Assembly (NCBI RefSeq): GCF_900105415.1 | Contig: NZ_FNSM01000001.1 | Location: 6,635,501-6,699,500 of the forward strand | Source of the DNA: Streptomyces sp. TLI_105 | Lineage (GTDB): Bacteria > Actinomycetota > Actinomycetes > Streptomycetales > Streptomycetaceae | Direction of reading: 5' to 3' | Length of the DNA stretch: 64,000 nucleotides | In this document: positions 48,067 through 57,247 of the stretch, piece after piece | How the letters are laid out: each line of letters begins with the position of its first letter | Numbering within the stretch: the stretch's first letter is position 1 | Program-made: the position numbers and the translations under genes | The notes under the pieces: model-generated | Seen by the model: the letters and a program-made list of their open reading frames with translations, nothing else | What the model was told of the DNA's origin: nothing | The model's database searches: none

Positions 48067-51000
48067 ATGACGGACACCGGCCAGGTCCCGGGCGAGGGGC
48101 TGCCGGAGAACTCAGGCATGGTCGAGCAGCCGGGCATCCCCGCTCCGGGCGCGTACACCTTCCTGGACCCCTCCGGCCACACCACCGAGGACGACGACCT
48201 GCTCCTGATGCCGGGCGCCCAGGGCGCCTGGAGCGAGCACCCGCCGGGCGTCGTGCCCGCGCCGCCGGTCGCCGTCCCGGCCCCGCCGACGGCCCCCGTC
48301 GTCCCGGAGGCGCAGGTCCCGATGGGCGACCCGCTCACCGACCCGCTGCCGGACCCGCTCACGGGCCCGCTGCCCGACGGGGTCGCGCTCGCCGACGTGC
48401 TGACCGCCCCGCAGGGCCAGACCCCGCCGCAGGGCGTGCCGCTCGGCACCCCGGCGCACGGCGTCCCCGTGGCCACCGAGCACGGCTACGAGCCCGGCAT
48501 CCTCGACACCGGCGCCCACGAGGCGGCCGGCCGCGACTCCGGCTCCGTCGACCTCGGCGGTGTCCGCGTGCCCCCGCCGGCCGCTGCCCCGACCCCGCAG
48601 CCGGCCCGCCGCCCGCTGCACATGGGCCCGCCGGTGCCCGAGGCCGGCGGTGGCGTCGTGCTCTCCCTCGCCGACCGCGGGCCGGCCACCGCACCCGCTC
48701 CGGCCCCGCAGCCCGCGCCGGTCCCCGAGCCGGTCGTGGCCACGGCCCCCGCCCCGATGCCGGTGCGGACGCCGGGCCCGCCGACCACCGGCCCCGAGTA
48801 CTTCGAGATCGCGCAGGACCAGCAGCTCGCCCCGCAGGGCGCCGAACCGTGGGTCGCGCAGCCGCAGGAGCCGGCCGCGCCGCAGGCACCCGCAGAAACG
48901 GTCGTGCCGCCGACGGCCCAGTTCGTCCAGGTCGAGGGCTCCGTCCCGACGACCCCGCACCTGGCCCCGATCCCCGCCGAGGCGCCCCAGGTCGCCGAGT
49001 CGGCGCCGATCGCGGAGCAGGCTCCGGCCGAGGAGCCGTCGCTCCCGGCCGAGCCGGTGGCGGAAGCGCCCGTGGAGCCCGTGGCGGAGGCGTCCGTGGA
49101 GCCGGTGGCGGAGGCCCCGGCCGAGGTGGTCGAGCCCGTCGTGGAGGCCGCCGAGCCCGTCGCGGAGGCGGAGGTCGTGGACGCTCAGGCGACCGTGCCC
49201 GCGCCCCGCGAGGGCGAGCCCGCCGCCGAACCGGTGCAGGTCGCCGAGCCGCAGGCGGCCGAACCCGTCGCAGAGGCCCCGGCCGAGCCCGTACAGCCCG
49301 TGCAGGAGCCGATCCCGGCCCAGCCGGTGGAGCCCCCGACCACCGAAGCCGCACCCGCCGAGGTCCAGGCCGAGGCCGCTCCCGAGATCACCCCCGAGCT
49401 CGCGGAGCCGGTGGCGGAGGTCCTCGTGGAGCCCGCGATCGAACAGCCCGTCGAGCAGCCCGCCGTCGTCGAGGCCGTGGTGGAGACCCCGGTCGAAGCT
49501 CCCACGGAGGCCCCGGCGGAAGAGCCGGCGGAAGCGCCGGTGGAGGCTGTGACGGAGCAGCCCCCCGTGGTCGCGGAGGAGCAGCCGGAGCCGATCACCG
49601 AACCCGCGCCGGCCCCCGAGGCCGACGACCAGCCGGCGCCCGACTCCCCGGCCGGGGTCCAGGCGGAAGAGCCGGCCGAGGTCCAGGCGGAGGAGCCGGC
49701 GGAGGCCCAGGCGGAAGAGCCGGCGGAGGAGCAGGCGGAGACCCGCCCCGACTCCCCGGCCCCGGGCTACGACGACGCCGAGCGCGAGGCCGTCCTCCGT
49801 GTGATGCGCGAGCGCCGCGACATCCGCAACGGCTTCCGCAGCGACCCGATCCCGCACGAGGTGCTCCTGCGCGTCCTCGAAGCGGCCCACACCGCGCCCA
49901 GCGTCGGCCACTCGCAGCCCTGGGACTTCGTCGTCATCCGCTCCGCCGAGACCCGGCAGACGATGCACGAGCTGGCCCAGCGTCAGCGCGAGGCCTACGC
50001 CAAGTCGCTGCCGAAGGCACGGGCGAAGCAGTTCAAGGAACTGAAGATCGAGGCCATCCTCGACACCCCGGTGAACATCGTCGTGACCGCCGACCCCACC
50101 CGGGGCGGCCGCCACACGCTGGGCCGCTACACGCAGCCGCAGATGGCCCCGTACTCCTCGGCGCTCGCCGTCGAGAACCTCTGGCTCGCGGCCCGCGCCG
50201 AGGGCCTCGGCGTCGGCTGGGTCAGCTTCTTCGACGAGCGCGAGATGGTCCGTACGCTCGGCCTTCCCGAGCACCTCGAAGTGGTCGCGTACCTCTGCGT
50301 GGGCTACGTCGACGAGTTCCCCGAGGAGCCCGAGCTGATGCAGGCGGGCTGGTCCAAGCGCCGCCCGCTGGCCTGGGTCGTCCACGAGGAGACGTACGGC
50401 CGCCGCGCGCTGCCCGGCGAGGAGCCGCACGACCTGCTCCAGGAGACCGTCGCGAACATCCGCCCGCTGGACGCCAAGGCGCTCGGCGAGGCGTGGGAGC
50501 GGCAGAAGCGCATGACCAAGCCCGCCGGGGCGCTGGGCATGCTGGAGATCATCTCCGCACAGCTCTCGGGTCTCTCCCGCGTCTGCCCGCCCCCGATCCC
50601 GGAGCCGGCCGCCGTGGCGATCTTCGCCGGCGACCACGGTGTCCACGCCCAGGGCGTCACCCCGTGGCCGCAGGAGGTCACGGGCCAGATGGTGGCCAAC
50701 TTCCTCGGCGGGGGAGCGGTCTGCAACGCCTTCGCGAACCAGGTGGGCGCCGAGGTCTGCGTCATCGACGTGGGCGTGGCGTCGGAACTCCCCGCCACTC
50801 CCGGTCTGCTGCCCCGCAAGGTCCGCCCGGGCACGGGCGACTTCACCACGGGCCCGGCCATGACCCGCGAAGAAGTCCTGGCGGCGATCGAGGTGGGCAT
50901 CGAAACGGCCCGCGACCTCGTAGCAGCCGGCAACAAGGCACTGCTCACGGGCGAGATGGGCATCGCGAACACCACGGCGTCCGCCGCGCTGATCTCGGTC

Positions 51001-51483
51001 TACACGGGCGTGGACGCCGCCGAGGTCACGGGCCGGGGCACCGGCATCAACGACGAGACGCACGCCCGCAAGGTGGACGTGGTCCGGCGCGCCCTCGACC
51101 TGCACAAGCCGGACCCGGCGGACCCGATCGGCGTCCTGTCGGCGGTCGGCGGCCTGGAGCACGCGGCCCTCGTGGGCCTGATCCTGGGCGCGGCCTCGCT
51201 CCGTACCCCGGTCATCCTGGACGGCGTCTCCACGGGCGCGGCGGCCCTCGTCGCCCGCGCCATCGCCCCCGAGTCGCTCGCGGCGTGCATTGCGGGCCAC
51301 CGCAGCGCCGAGCCTGGCCACGTGGCGGCCCTCAACAAGCTGGGCCTGCGCCCGCTGGTCGACCTGGACCTCCGTCTCGGCGAGGGCACGGGCGCCCTGC
51401 TGGCCCTGCCCCTGGTCCAGAGCGCGGCCCGGGCGATGCACGAGGTGGCCACGTTCGACTCGGCGGGAGTCACCGAGAAGTAG
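48067..51483 (+). CDS. cobT: BluB-CobT fusion with long disordered N-terminus
   Basis: This 1138-residue protein has three parts. Residues 1-565 are Pro/Ala/Glu/Val-rich and disordered (EAPVEP, AEEPAEAQ-like units). Residues about 568-775 are a BluB-like nitroreductase (VLRVMRERRDIRNGFRSDPI, HTAPSVGHSQPWDFVVIRS, GVGWVSFFDEREMVRTLGLP) that makes the lower ligand 5,6-dimethylbenzimidazole from FMN. Residues about 788-1138 are CobT (GMLEIISAQLSGLSRVCPPP, IFAGDHGVHAQGVTPWPQ, GEMGIANTTASAALISVYTG, RLGEGTGALLALPLVQSA), which attaches phosphoribose to the ligand. Fusion puts ligand synthesis and activation on one chain. The N-terminal part may act as a tether. The start at ATG 48067 follows GGCGAGGGG. 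Confidence 0.9.
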   Translation: MTDTGQVPGEGLPENSGMVEQPGIPAPGAYTFLDPSGHTTEDDDLLLMPGAQGAWSEHPPGVVPAPPVAVPAPPTAPVVPEAQVPMGDPLTDPLPDPLTGPLPDGVALADVLTAPQGQTPPQGVPLGTPAHGVPVATEHGYEPGILDTGAHEAAGRDSGSVDLGGVRVPPPAAAPTPQPARRPLHMGPPVPEAGGGVVLSLADRGPATAPAPAPQPAPVPEPVVATAPAPMPVRTPGPPTTGPEYFEIAQDQQLAPQGAEPWVAQPQEPAAPQAPAETVVPPTAQFVQVEGSVPTTPHLAPIPAEAPQVAESAPIAEQAPAEEPSLPAEPVAEAPVEPVAEASVEPVAEAPAEVVEPVVEAAEPVAEAEVVDAQATVPAPREGEPAAEPVQVAEPQAAEPVAEAPAEPVQPVQEPIPAQPVEPPTTEAAPAEVQAEAAPEITPELAEPVAEVLVEPAIEQPVEQPAVVEAVVETPVEAPTEAPAEEPAEAPVEAVTEQPPVVAEEQPEPITEPAPAPEADDQPAPDSPAGVQAEEPAEVQAEEPAEAQAEEPAEEQAETRPDSPAPGYDDAEREAVLRVMRERRDIRNGFRSDPIPHEVLLRVLEAAHTAPSVGHSQPWDFVVIRSAETRQTMHELAQRQREAYAKSLPKARAKQFKELKIEAILDTPVNIVVTADPTRGGRHTLGRYTQPQMAPYSSALAVENLWLAARAEGLGVGWVSFFDEREMVRTLGLPEHLEVVAYLCVGYVDEFPEEPELMQAGWSKRRPLAWVVHEETYGRRALPGEEPHDLLQETVANIRPLDAKALGEAWERQKRMTKPAGALGMLEIISAQLSGLSRVCPPPIPEPAAVAIFAGDHGVHAQGVTPWPQEVTGQMVANFLGGGAVCNAFANQVGAEVCVIDVGVASELPATPGLLPRKVRPGTGDFTTGPAMTREEVLAAIEVGIETARDLVAAGNKALLTGEMGIANTTASAALISVYTGVDAAEVTGRGTGINDETHARKVDVVRRALDLHKPDPADPIGVLSAVGGLEHAALVGLILGAASLRTPVILDGVSTGAAALVARAIAPESLAACIAGHRSAEPGHVAALNKLGLRPLVDLDLRLGEGTGALLALPLVQSAARAMHEVATFDSAGVTEK

Positions 51484-51492
51484 CACCACCGA

Positions 51493-51527
51493 CGCGTCCC
51501 CCACCCACGACGGAAGTGGGGGACGCG
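51493..51527 (+). terminator. Terminator after bluB-cobT
   Basis: A 12-bp stem (CGCGTCCCCCAC and its complement, arms 51493-51504 and 51516-51527) with an 11-nt loop follows 10 bp after the stop. Confidence 0.8.
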
Positions 51528-51839
51528 CAGGAACCGGGTTCGGGCCGTCAAGCGTGACGTGTGGCGCGTACGCGCCTTGAGCATTCATGGCCCCGAAGGC
51601 GCCGTAAATCATGCGGTCCCGAACCCGGTTCCGGAGCGTCCCCACGCCCACGCCCACGGGCAGGGCCACACCACACGCCCATGGGCGAAGGCGCACCCCA
51701 CACTCACCGGCGGGGGACGACCGTCACACCCTCCCCACCCCAGGTCACAGCTATCGTGATCGTGCACGAGCCGCTCCACCGCCGCAGCGGCCCCCTCGCA
51801 CCGCACCGCACCGCCCGCTCTCCGAGGAGCCGCTCACCC
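51528..51839 (+). other. Intergenic region before the siroheme/corrin gene
   Basis: I see no gene in these 312 bp. The open frames here have poor protein composition. It contains GC-rich runs such as CACGCCCACGCCCACGGGC but no clear riboswitch. Confidence 0.5.
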
Positions 51840-53081
51840 ATGGCCGAGAACGCCGAGAACGCCGAGCACCCCGCCTACCCCGTCGGACTGCGCCTCGCCG
51901 GCCGCCGCGTCGTCGTCCTCGGCGGCGGTCAGGTGGCCCAGCGCCGACTCCCGGCCCTCATCGCCGCGGGTGCCGACATCACCCTGATCTCCCCGTCCGC
52001 GACCCCGTCCGTGGACGCGATGGCGGAGACGGGCGAGATCACCTGGATCAAGCGCCGGTACGAGGACGGGGACCTGGCCGACGCCTGGTACGCCCTGGTG
52101 GCGACCACGGACCCGGCGGCGAACGCCGCCGCGTCCGCCGAGGCGGAGCGGACCAGGACCTGGTGCGTGCGCGCGGACGACGCCGAGGCGGCGACGGCCT
52201 GGACCCCGGCGACGGGCAGGGACGCGGGCGTCACGGTGGCGGTGCTCACCGGCCACGACCCCCGCCGCTCCGCCGCCGTGCGCGACGCGATCGTCGAGGG
52301 CCTCCGAGACGGCTCGATCGCCGCGCCCGCGCACCGCTCCCGCACCCCCTTCGTCGCCCTGGTGGGCGGCGGCCCCGGCGACCCGGACCTCATCACCGTC
52401 CGGGGCCGTCGGCTGCTCGCGGAGGCGGACGTGGTCATCGCGGACCGGCTCGGCCCCCGCGACCTCCTGGACGAGCTGCCGCCGCACGTCGAGGTGATCG
52501 ACGCGGCGAAGATCCCGTACGGCCGCTTCATGGCCCAGGAGGCGATCAACAACGCGCTGATCGAGCACGCCAAGGCGGGCAAGTCGGTCGTCCGCCTCAA
52601 GGGCGGGGACCCGTTCGTCTTCGGCCGGGGCATGGAGGAAGCGCAAGCACTGCTCGCCGAGGGCATCGCCTGCACGGTGGTCCCGGGCATCTCCAGCTCG
52701 ATCTCGGTCCCGGGCGCGGCCGGCATCCCGGTGACGCACCGCGGGGTGGCCCACGAGTTCACGGTGGTCAGCGGCCACGTGGCCCCGGACGACCCGCGTT
52801 CGCTGGTGGACTGGGCGTCCCTGGCGAAGCTGACGGGCACGCTGGTCATCCTCATGGGCGTCGACAAGATCGGCAAGATCGCCGAGGCGCTGATCGCCCA
52901 CGGCAAGTCTCCGGACACCCCCCTGGCCCTGGTCCAGGAGGGGACGACGGCGACCCAGCGCCGGGTGGACGCGACGCTGGCGACGGTCGCGGAGACGGTC
53001 AGGGCGGAGGAGGTCCGCCCGCCGGCGGTCATCGTCATCGGCGAGGTGGTCACCGAGGGCCCCGACAAACTGACGAAGTAA
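51840..53081 (+). CDS. cobA: Uroporphyrinogen-III C-methyltransferase with siroheme-synthase domain (CysG-like)
   Basis: This enzyme feeds siroheme and corrin synthesis. The N-terminal part (VVVLGGGQVAQRRLPALIAA, about 20-165) is a precorrin-2 dehydrogenase/ferrochelatase module with an NAD loop. The C-terminal SUMT part (FVALVGGGPGDPDLITVRGR, VVRLKGGDPFVFGRGMEEAQ, VPGISSSISVPGAAGIPVTH, about 168-413) methylates uroporphyrinogen III at C-2 and C-7 with SAM. At 413 residues it is shorter than E. coli CysG, mainly because the dimerisation part is cut down, so the chelatase activity may be weak. ATG 51840 (MAENAENAEHP) has GAGGAG 10 nt upstream. The symbol could also be cysG. Confidence 0.88.
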   Translation: MAENAENAEHPAYPVGLRLAGRRVVVLGGGQVAQRRLPALIAAGADITLISPSATPSVDAMAETGEITWIKRRYEDGDLADAWYALVATTDPAANAAASAEAERTRTWCVRADDAEAATAWTPATGRDAGVTVAVLTGHDPRRSAAVRDAIVEGLRDGSIAAPAHRSRTPFVALVGGGPGDPDLITVRGRRLLAEADVVIADRLGPRDLLDELPPHVEVIDAAKIPYGRFMAQEAINNALIEHAKAGKSVVRLKGGDPFVFGRGMEEAQALLAEGIACTVVPGISSSISVPGAAGIPVTHRGVAHEFTVVSGHVAPDDPRSLVDWASLAKLTGTLVILMGVDKIGKIAEALIAHGKSPDTPLALVQEGTTATQRRVDATLATVAETVRAEEVRPPAVIVIGEVVTEGPDKLTK

Positions 53082-53162
53082 CCCCGCCCACACACCCACA
53101 CCCACGCACGACGACAACCGCGCAACCGGGGGCGACCGAACAACGGGCCGCCCCCGCACACA

Positions 53163-53191
53163 TTGGCACCACACCCCGGACAAGGCAGTAT
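53163..53191 (+). promoter_or_regulatory. Promoter of a predicted leaderless SpoU gene
   Basis: TTGGCA (53163-53168), a 17-bp spacer and CAGTAT (53186-53191) end 6 nt before the GTG at 53198. Confidence 0.65.
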
Positions 53192-53197
53192 CACCTC

Positions 53198-54016
53198 GTG
53201 GCCGAACTCATCACGATCGACGACCCCGACGACCCGCGCCTGCGCGACTACACCGGCCTGACCGACGTCGAGCTCCGCCGCAGGCGCGAGCCGGCCGAGG
53301 GCCTGTTCATCGCGGAGGGCGAGAAGGTCATCCGCCGCGCGAAGCAGGCCGGTTACGAGATGCGGTCGATGCTGCTCTCGGCCAAGTGGGTCGACGTCAT
53401 GCGCGACGTCATCGACGAGGTCCCCGCCCCGGTGTACGCGATCCAGCCCGACCTCGCGGAACGGGTCACCGGCTACCACGTGCACCGCGGCGCCCTCGCC
53501 TCCATGCAGCGCAAGCCGCTCCCGGAGGCCGCCGAGCTCCTCGCCGGCGCCCGCCGGGTGGTGATCATGGAGTCGGTCAACGACCACACCAACATCGGCG
53601 CCATCTTCCGCAGCGCCGCCGCCCTCGGCATGGACGCGGTCCTGCTGTCCCCGGACTGCGCGGACCCGCTGTACCGACGCTCGGTGAAGGTCTCCATGGG
53701 CGCGGTCTTCTCGGTCCCGTACGCCCGCCTGGAGGCGTGGCCCCGAGGCCTGGAGACCGTACGGGAGGCGGGCTTCAGGCTCCTCGCCCTCACCCCGGCC
53801 GAGAAGGCGACCTCGATCGACGAGGCCGCCCCGCACCGCCTGGACCGGGTGGCGCTGATGCTCGGGGCGGAGGGCGACGGCCTGTCCACGCAGGCCCTGC
53901 GCGCCGCCGACGAGTGGGTCCGCATCCCGATGGCCCACGGCGTCGACTCGCTCAACGTGGGCGCGGCGGCGGCCGTCGCGTTCTACGCGGTGGCGACGGG
54001 CCGCCCGGAGTCCTGA
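53198..54016 (+). CDS. TrmH-family (SpoU) RNA 2'-O-methyltransferase
   Basis: This 272-residue SPOUT enzyme is a second paralogue besides the gene at 2740. It starts VAELITIDDPDDPRLRDYTG (GTG 53198) and has the substrate-binding part EGLFIAEGEKVIRRAKQAGY. The methyltransferase motifs are ESVNDHTNIGAIFRSAAALG (the N of motif 1), MLGAEGDGLSTQALRAADEW and IPMAHGVDSLNVGAAAAVAF. The target RNA is unknown. The start is set by a promoter ending 6 nt before GTG, with no leader. It is followed by a convergent kinase gene. Confidence 0.9.
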   Translation: MAELITIDDPDDPRLRDYTGLTDVELRRRREPAEGLFIAEGEKVIRRAKQAGYEMRSMLLSAKWVDVMRDVIDEVPAPVYAIQPDLAERVTGYHVHRGALASMQRKPLPEAAELLAGARRVVIMESVNDHTNIGAIFRSAAALGMDAVLLSPDCADPLYRRSVKVSMGAVFSVPYARLEAWPRGLETVREAGFRLLALTPAEKATSIDEAAPHRLDRVALMLGAEGDGLSTQALRAADEWVRIPMAHGVDSLNVGAAAAVAFYAVATGRPES

Positions 54017-54056
54017 CCCCCACCTCTGCTCCCGCCCCTGCGGGGCCGGCGCGCTC

Positions 54057-55232
54057 CTACCCCTGCAAGGCCTGCGCGGCGGCGATCCCGAGGGCCACGA
54101 CGAGGGTCACGACCACGAAGACGAAGAGCCGCTGCCGCAGCAGCCGGGGGTTGGCGGGCCGGCGCCCGGTCGACGTGGAGCGGGCGCCGGGCCGGGTCCC
54201 CGGACGGGACTGAGGCCCTCGCGAGCCACCGGTCCGGGGCCCCGCCGAAGGCCGGGACGAGGGGCCGGCCCCCCGTCCCCGCTCCGTACCCCGCTCACGC
54301 TCCGGGCCACGGCCGGGCACGTCCCGGTCGGTGTACCGCTCGGTGGGCCGGACGGTGCTCCGCTCCTCGGCGCGCTCCCGCTGCGCCGGCGGCCGGGAGA
54401 CCGGCAGCCCCTGGGCCTCGCGCGCCGCGATCTCCTTGAGCCGCATCGACAGCTGCAGGGTGCTGGGACGGTCCTCGGGGTCCTTCGCGAGGCAGGCCCT
54501 GATGAGCGGCGCCAGCGCGTCCGGCACCCCGTGCAGCTGGGGCTCCTCGTGCACGACGCGGTAGAGCATGACCTCGGAACTGCCGTGCCCGAAGGGGGAG
54601 TCGGCCATCGCCGCGTACGCCAGGGTGGCGCCGAGCGAGAAGACGTCGGTGGCGGGGGTGACGGCCGCGCCGCGCACCTGCTCGGGGGCGAGGAAGCCGG
54701 GTGAGCCGACGGCCGTGCCCACATGGGTCAGGGTGCTGGCCCCGGTGGCCCAGGCGATGCCGAAGTCGATGATGCGGGGGCCCTTGGGGGAGAGCAGGAT
54801 GTTCGAGGGCTTCAGGTCGCGGTGGACGACCCCGGCCTCGTGGACGGCGACGAGGCCCTCCGAGAGCGCCGCTCCGATCGAGGCCACGTCGGCGGCCCGC
54901 AGCGGACCCTCCTCGGCGACCCGGTCGTGCAGCGAGGGGCCGGGCACGTACTGGGTGGCGAACCAGGGGCGGTCGGCCTCCAGATCGGCGGCGACGAGCC
55001 GGGCGGTGCAGCCGCCGCGGATCCGCCGGGCCGCCGACACCTCGCGGGCGAACCGCGAGCGGAACTCCTGGTCCTCGGCCAGGTCGGGCCGGATCACCTT
55101 CAGCGCCACCCGCTGGCCGCGCCGGTCGGACCCCAGGTACACGACGCCCATCCCGCCGGCCCCCAGCCTGCGGTGGAGCCGGAACGACCCGACGATCCGC
55201 GGATCCTCGCGCCGGAGCCGCATCATCGCCAT
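54057..55232 (-). CDS. Membrane-anchored Ser/Thr protein kinase
   Basis: This 391-residue Hanks-type kinase (PknA/B-like) has a Gly loop LGAGGMGVVYLG (24-29 region), Lys45 in VALKVIRP, catalytic Asp139 in HRDLKPSNILL, and DFG in RIIDFGIAWATG. The activation loop holds several Thr/Ser (STLTHVGTAVGSPGFLAPEQ). After the kinase a Pro/Arg/Gly-rich linker (about 285-365) leads to one C-terminal transmembrane helix (LFVFVVVTLVVALGIAAAQA). There is no extracellular PASTA sensor, so the input is probably internal or membrane based. GAGGGGA lies before ATG 55232. No phosphatase gene adjoins it. Confidence 0.92.
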   Translation of the reverse strand: MAMMRLRREDPRIVGSFRLHRRLGAGGMGVVYLGSDRRGQRVALKVIRPDLAEDQEFRSRFAREVSAARRIRGGCTARLVAADLEADRPWFATQYVPGPSLHDRVAEEGPLRAADVASIGAALSEGLVAVHEAGVVHRDLKPSNILLSPKGPRIIDFGIAWATGASTLTHVGTAVGSPGFLAPEQVRGAAVTPATDVFSLGATLAYAAMADSPFGHGSSEVMLYRVVHEEPQLHGVPDALAPLIRACLAKDPEDRPSTLQLSMRLKEIAAREAQGLPVSRPPAQRERAEERSTVRPTERYTDRDVPGRGPERERGTERGRGAGPSSRPSAGPRTGGSRGPQSRPGTRPGARSTSTGRRPANPRLLRQRLFVFVVVTLVVALGIAAAQALQG

Positions 55233-55735
55233 GTCCGTCCCCTCGTCCGTTCGACGTGGCACAGCTTACGTAGTGGCGCCCGTACGCGCTCATAGGCCGC
55301 GCCCTCGCACCGGGATCGATTGTCAGTGCTGAGGGGGAGACCGGGGGACCGGCGGTCACAGGGCCGGCCCCCAACCCCCCTGCCGGAAAACCCACTTGAC
55401 GTGCGGACGCGAACACACCAGGGCACCCCGGCGGGCGCCTCCCGGGACCGTCGGACCGGGCCCGCGCACCGGGCCGCACACCCGGGGTCCGGGGAAGTGA
55501 GCGATGTCACTCGCACCCCGCCCCCTCCGGGAAGACCCGGGCTTCCGGGCCGCCGTCTCCACCCAGGGGAGTACGTCGCACGGGCGGGCGTCATCCTTCG
55601 GGAGGCCCGGAAGTCGGTACGCGGGCATGACGTCCCGGCGCTTCCCGCTCCCTAGTGTTGAGGTCATGCGGCGGGTGCAGCACTCGTCCCCCGAGGTCAC
55701 GCACCCGCCGCGCCAGACACGACAGGAGAGGAACC
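55233..55735 (+). other. Intergenic region between kinase and small membrane protein
   Basis: No gene can be supported in these roughly 500 bp. The region is GC-rich with frames of poor composition. A TAGTGT -10-like hexamer (55653-55658) could drive the next small gene, giving a leader of about 70 nt with a GCGGGTGC...GCACCCGC stem. Confidence 0.5.
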
Positions 55736-55900
55736 ATGGCTTACACGGCACTGCGGACCACCCGGCCCTCCGGCCGCCGTCACCCCCTGGTGGCCACGGC
55801 CATGGTCCTCCCTCTCGCGGCCCTGCTCGTGGTCGTCTTCGGCGGCTGGGAAGCGGTGGTCACACAGGCGTCGTCCGTGGGCGTGATGCTGGGGCGCTGA
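55736..55900 (+). CDS. Small single-pass membrane protein
   Basis: This 54-residue protein starts MAYTALRTTRPSGRRHPLVA and has one hydrophobic helix (LVATAMVLPLAALLVVVFGG), then a short tail ending VGVMLGR. GACAGGAGAGG lies just before ATG 55736, an excellent ribosome-binding site. No family is recognised. It stands alone and is followed by a terminator hairpin. The N-terminal half is Arg-rich, so the N-terminus should stay inside. Confidence 0.7.
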   Translation: MAYTALRTTRPSGRRHPLVATAMVLPLAALLVVVFGGWEAVVTQASSVGVMLGR

Positions 55901-55989
55901 GCGGCGCCCCGGACCCGGGAGAGCGGCCCGGGTCGGGACATCCGGCCATCAACCCCGTGGGGACGGGGGTGCGGCGGACGGCAGCGTGG

Positions 55990-56017
55990 GGCCGGTCAGC
56001 TGGGGAGCTGACCGGCC
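55990..56017 (+). terminator. Terminator after the small membrane gene
   Basis: Perfect 12-bp arms GGCCGGTCAGCT (55990-56001) and its complement (56006-56017) close the tetraloop GGGG. Confidence 0.8.
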
Positions 56018-56100
56018 CTCGCGCGTTCCCGACAAGAAGCGGCCCTCGGGCGTTCCCGGCAGGACCGGCCGTCACGCGTTCCCGGCAGGACCGGCCCTCC
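56013..56100 (+). repeat. Tandem 26-27-bp repeats
   Basis: Units at 56013-56039, 56040-56065 and 56066-56091 share CGGCC-TC-CGTTCCCG-CA-GA; a partial fourth follows. They lie between the terminator and the kinase-fold gene and are noncoding. Confidence 0.75.
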
Positions 56101-56145
56101 ACCGAGCGGCAACCGGCGCGAGCACCCACCCCGTACGCTCCCGGA

Positions 56146-57180
56146 GTGGCCCCAGCACTCCCGATACCCCCGACACCCTCGACAGCCCCGACGTCGCTCC
56201 CCTCCCCGTCCTCCGCGCCCGACGGCCGAGGCCCGCTCCACCGCCTGGCCGCCCTCGCGCACACCGCCGCCCACCCGTCCGGCGAGCCCTGCCGTTGCGC
56301 GGGCGGGCTCGTCGGGGTGCTGGCGGACCGGGACGACGGGACCGTCGTACGGCACGGGGGGCTCGTCGCGAAGGCGCACGCGCCCGGCACCGACCCCGAG
56401 GCCCATCGCGTACGGCTCGCGCTGGCCGCGCACCAGGACCTCGGCGGCGTCTTCCTGCCGCCCCTCCCGCCGCCGCGGACGGGCCCCGACGCGCTGGACG
56501 GCCGCCCGGTCACGGTCTGGCCGTACGGTCCACCCGTCGCCCCGGAGGATCCCGACGCCGCACCGTGGGAGGAGGCGGCACGGCTCCTCGCCCTGCTGCA
56601 CCGCACCCCGCCCCCGCCCGGCTGGGCCGACCGCCTCCCGGACATGCGGGCCCCGGAGAAGGTGGCCCTCGCCGTGGAGCGGATGCGTCGCGCGGCTCCG
56701 GACCATCCGGCGGCGGCCACGGTCCTGGACGCCTGGCGGACGGTTCCCGACGGTCCCGCGACGGCACACCGGCTCCTGTGCCACGGCGACTTCCACCTGG
56801 GCCAGCTGGTCCGCGACACCCGCCGCGCGCCCGGCACCGTGGCCCGCTCCGACGGAGAAGCGCCCTGGCGGCTCATCGACATCGACGACCTCGGCCTGGG
56901 AGACCCGGCGTGGGATCTGGCCCGGCCCGCCGCCTGGTTCGCCGCCGGTCTCCTGCCGCCCGAGGTCTGGACGCGTTTCCTCGGCGCGTACCAGGAGGCG
57001 GGCGGCCCCGCCGTGGACGCGGAGCCCTGGGGCCGACTCGACGTGCCCGCCCGGGCGCTGACGGTCCAGACCGCCGCGCTGGCCCTGGCCAAGTCCACGG
57101 CCGAGCGCCGGCCGCTCGACGAGGTCGAGGAAGTGATGATCGACACCTGTGCCCGCATCGCCGGACATCGAACCGGGTAG
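56146..57180 (+). CDS. Aminoglycoside-phosphotransferase-fold kinase
   Basis: This 344-residue protein of the APH/choline-kinase fold has a catalytic loop LLCHGDFHLGQLVRDTRRAP (His213, Asp215) and a metal-binding IDIDDLGLGDPAWDLARPAA (Asp near 244). An N-lobe with VAKAHAPGTDPEAHRVRLAL is less conserved. The substrate may be an antibiotic, an amino acid or another small molecule; nothing near it fixes this. GTG 56146 is chosen because TACGCT lies 6 nt upstream (a leaderless start) and the frame before it is repeat DNA. The first 25 residues are Pro/Ser-rich. Confidence 0.82.
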   Translation: MAPALPIPPTPSTAPTSLPSPSSAPDGRGPLHRLAALAHTAAHPSGEPCRCAGGLVGVLADRDDGTVVRHGGLVAKAHAPGTDPEAHRVRLALAAHQDLGGVFLPPLPPPRTGPDALDGRPVTVWPYGPPVAPEDPDAAPWEEAARLLALLHRTPPPPGWADRLPDMRAPEKVALAVERMRRAAPDHPAAATVLDAWRTVPDGPATAHRLLCHGDFHLGQLVRDTRRAPGTVARSDGEAPWRLIDIDDLGLGDPAWDLARPAAWFAAGLLPPEVWTRFLGAYQEAGGPAVDAEPWGRLDVPARALTVQTAALALAKSTAERRPLDEVEEVMIDTCARIAGHRTG

Positions 57181-57247
57181 GCCCTTTCGGCGTCCACGTA
57201 AGGTGAAGCCACCATTCGAACGGCAATGTCAGGGAGTTGAGCCGAGC

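Noticed and set aside
47796..51557. A 1253-codon plus-strand frame overlapping bluB-cobT.
   Set aside because: It is Arg/Gly/Pro-rich and matches no domain, while the overlapping frame encodes BluB and CobT.
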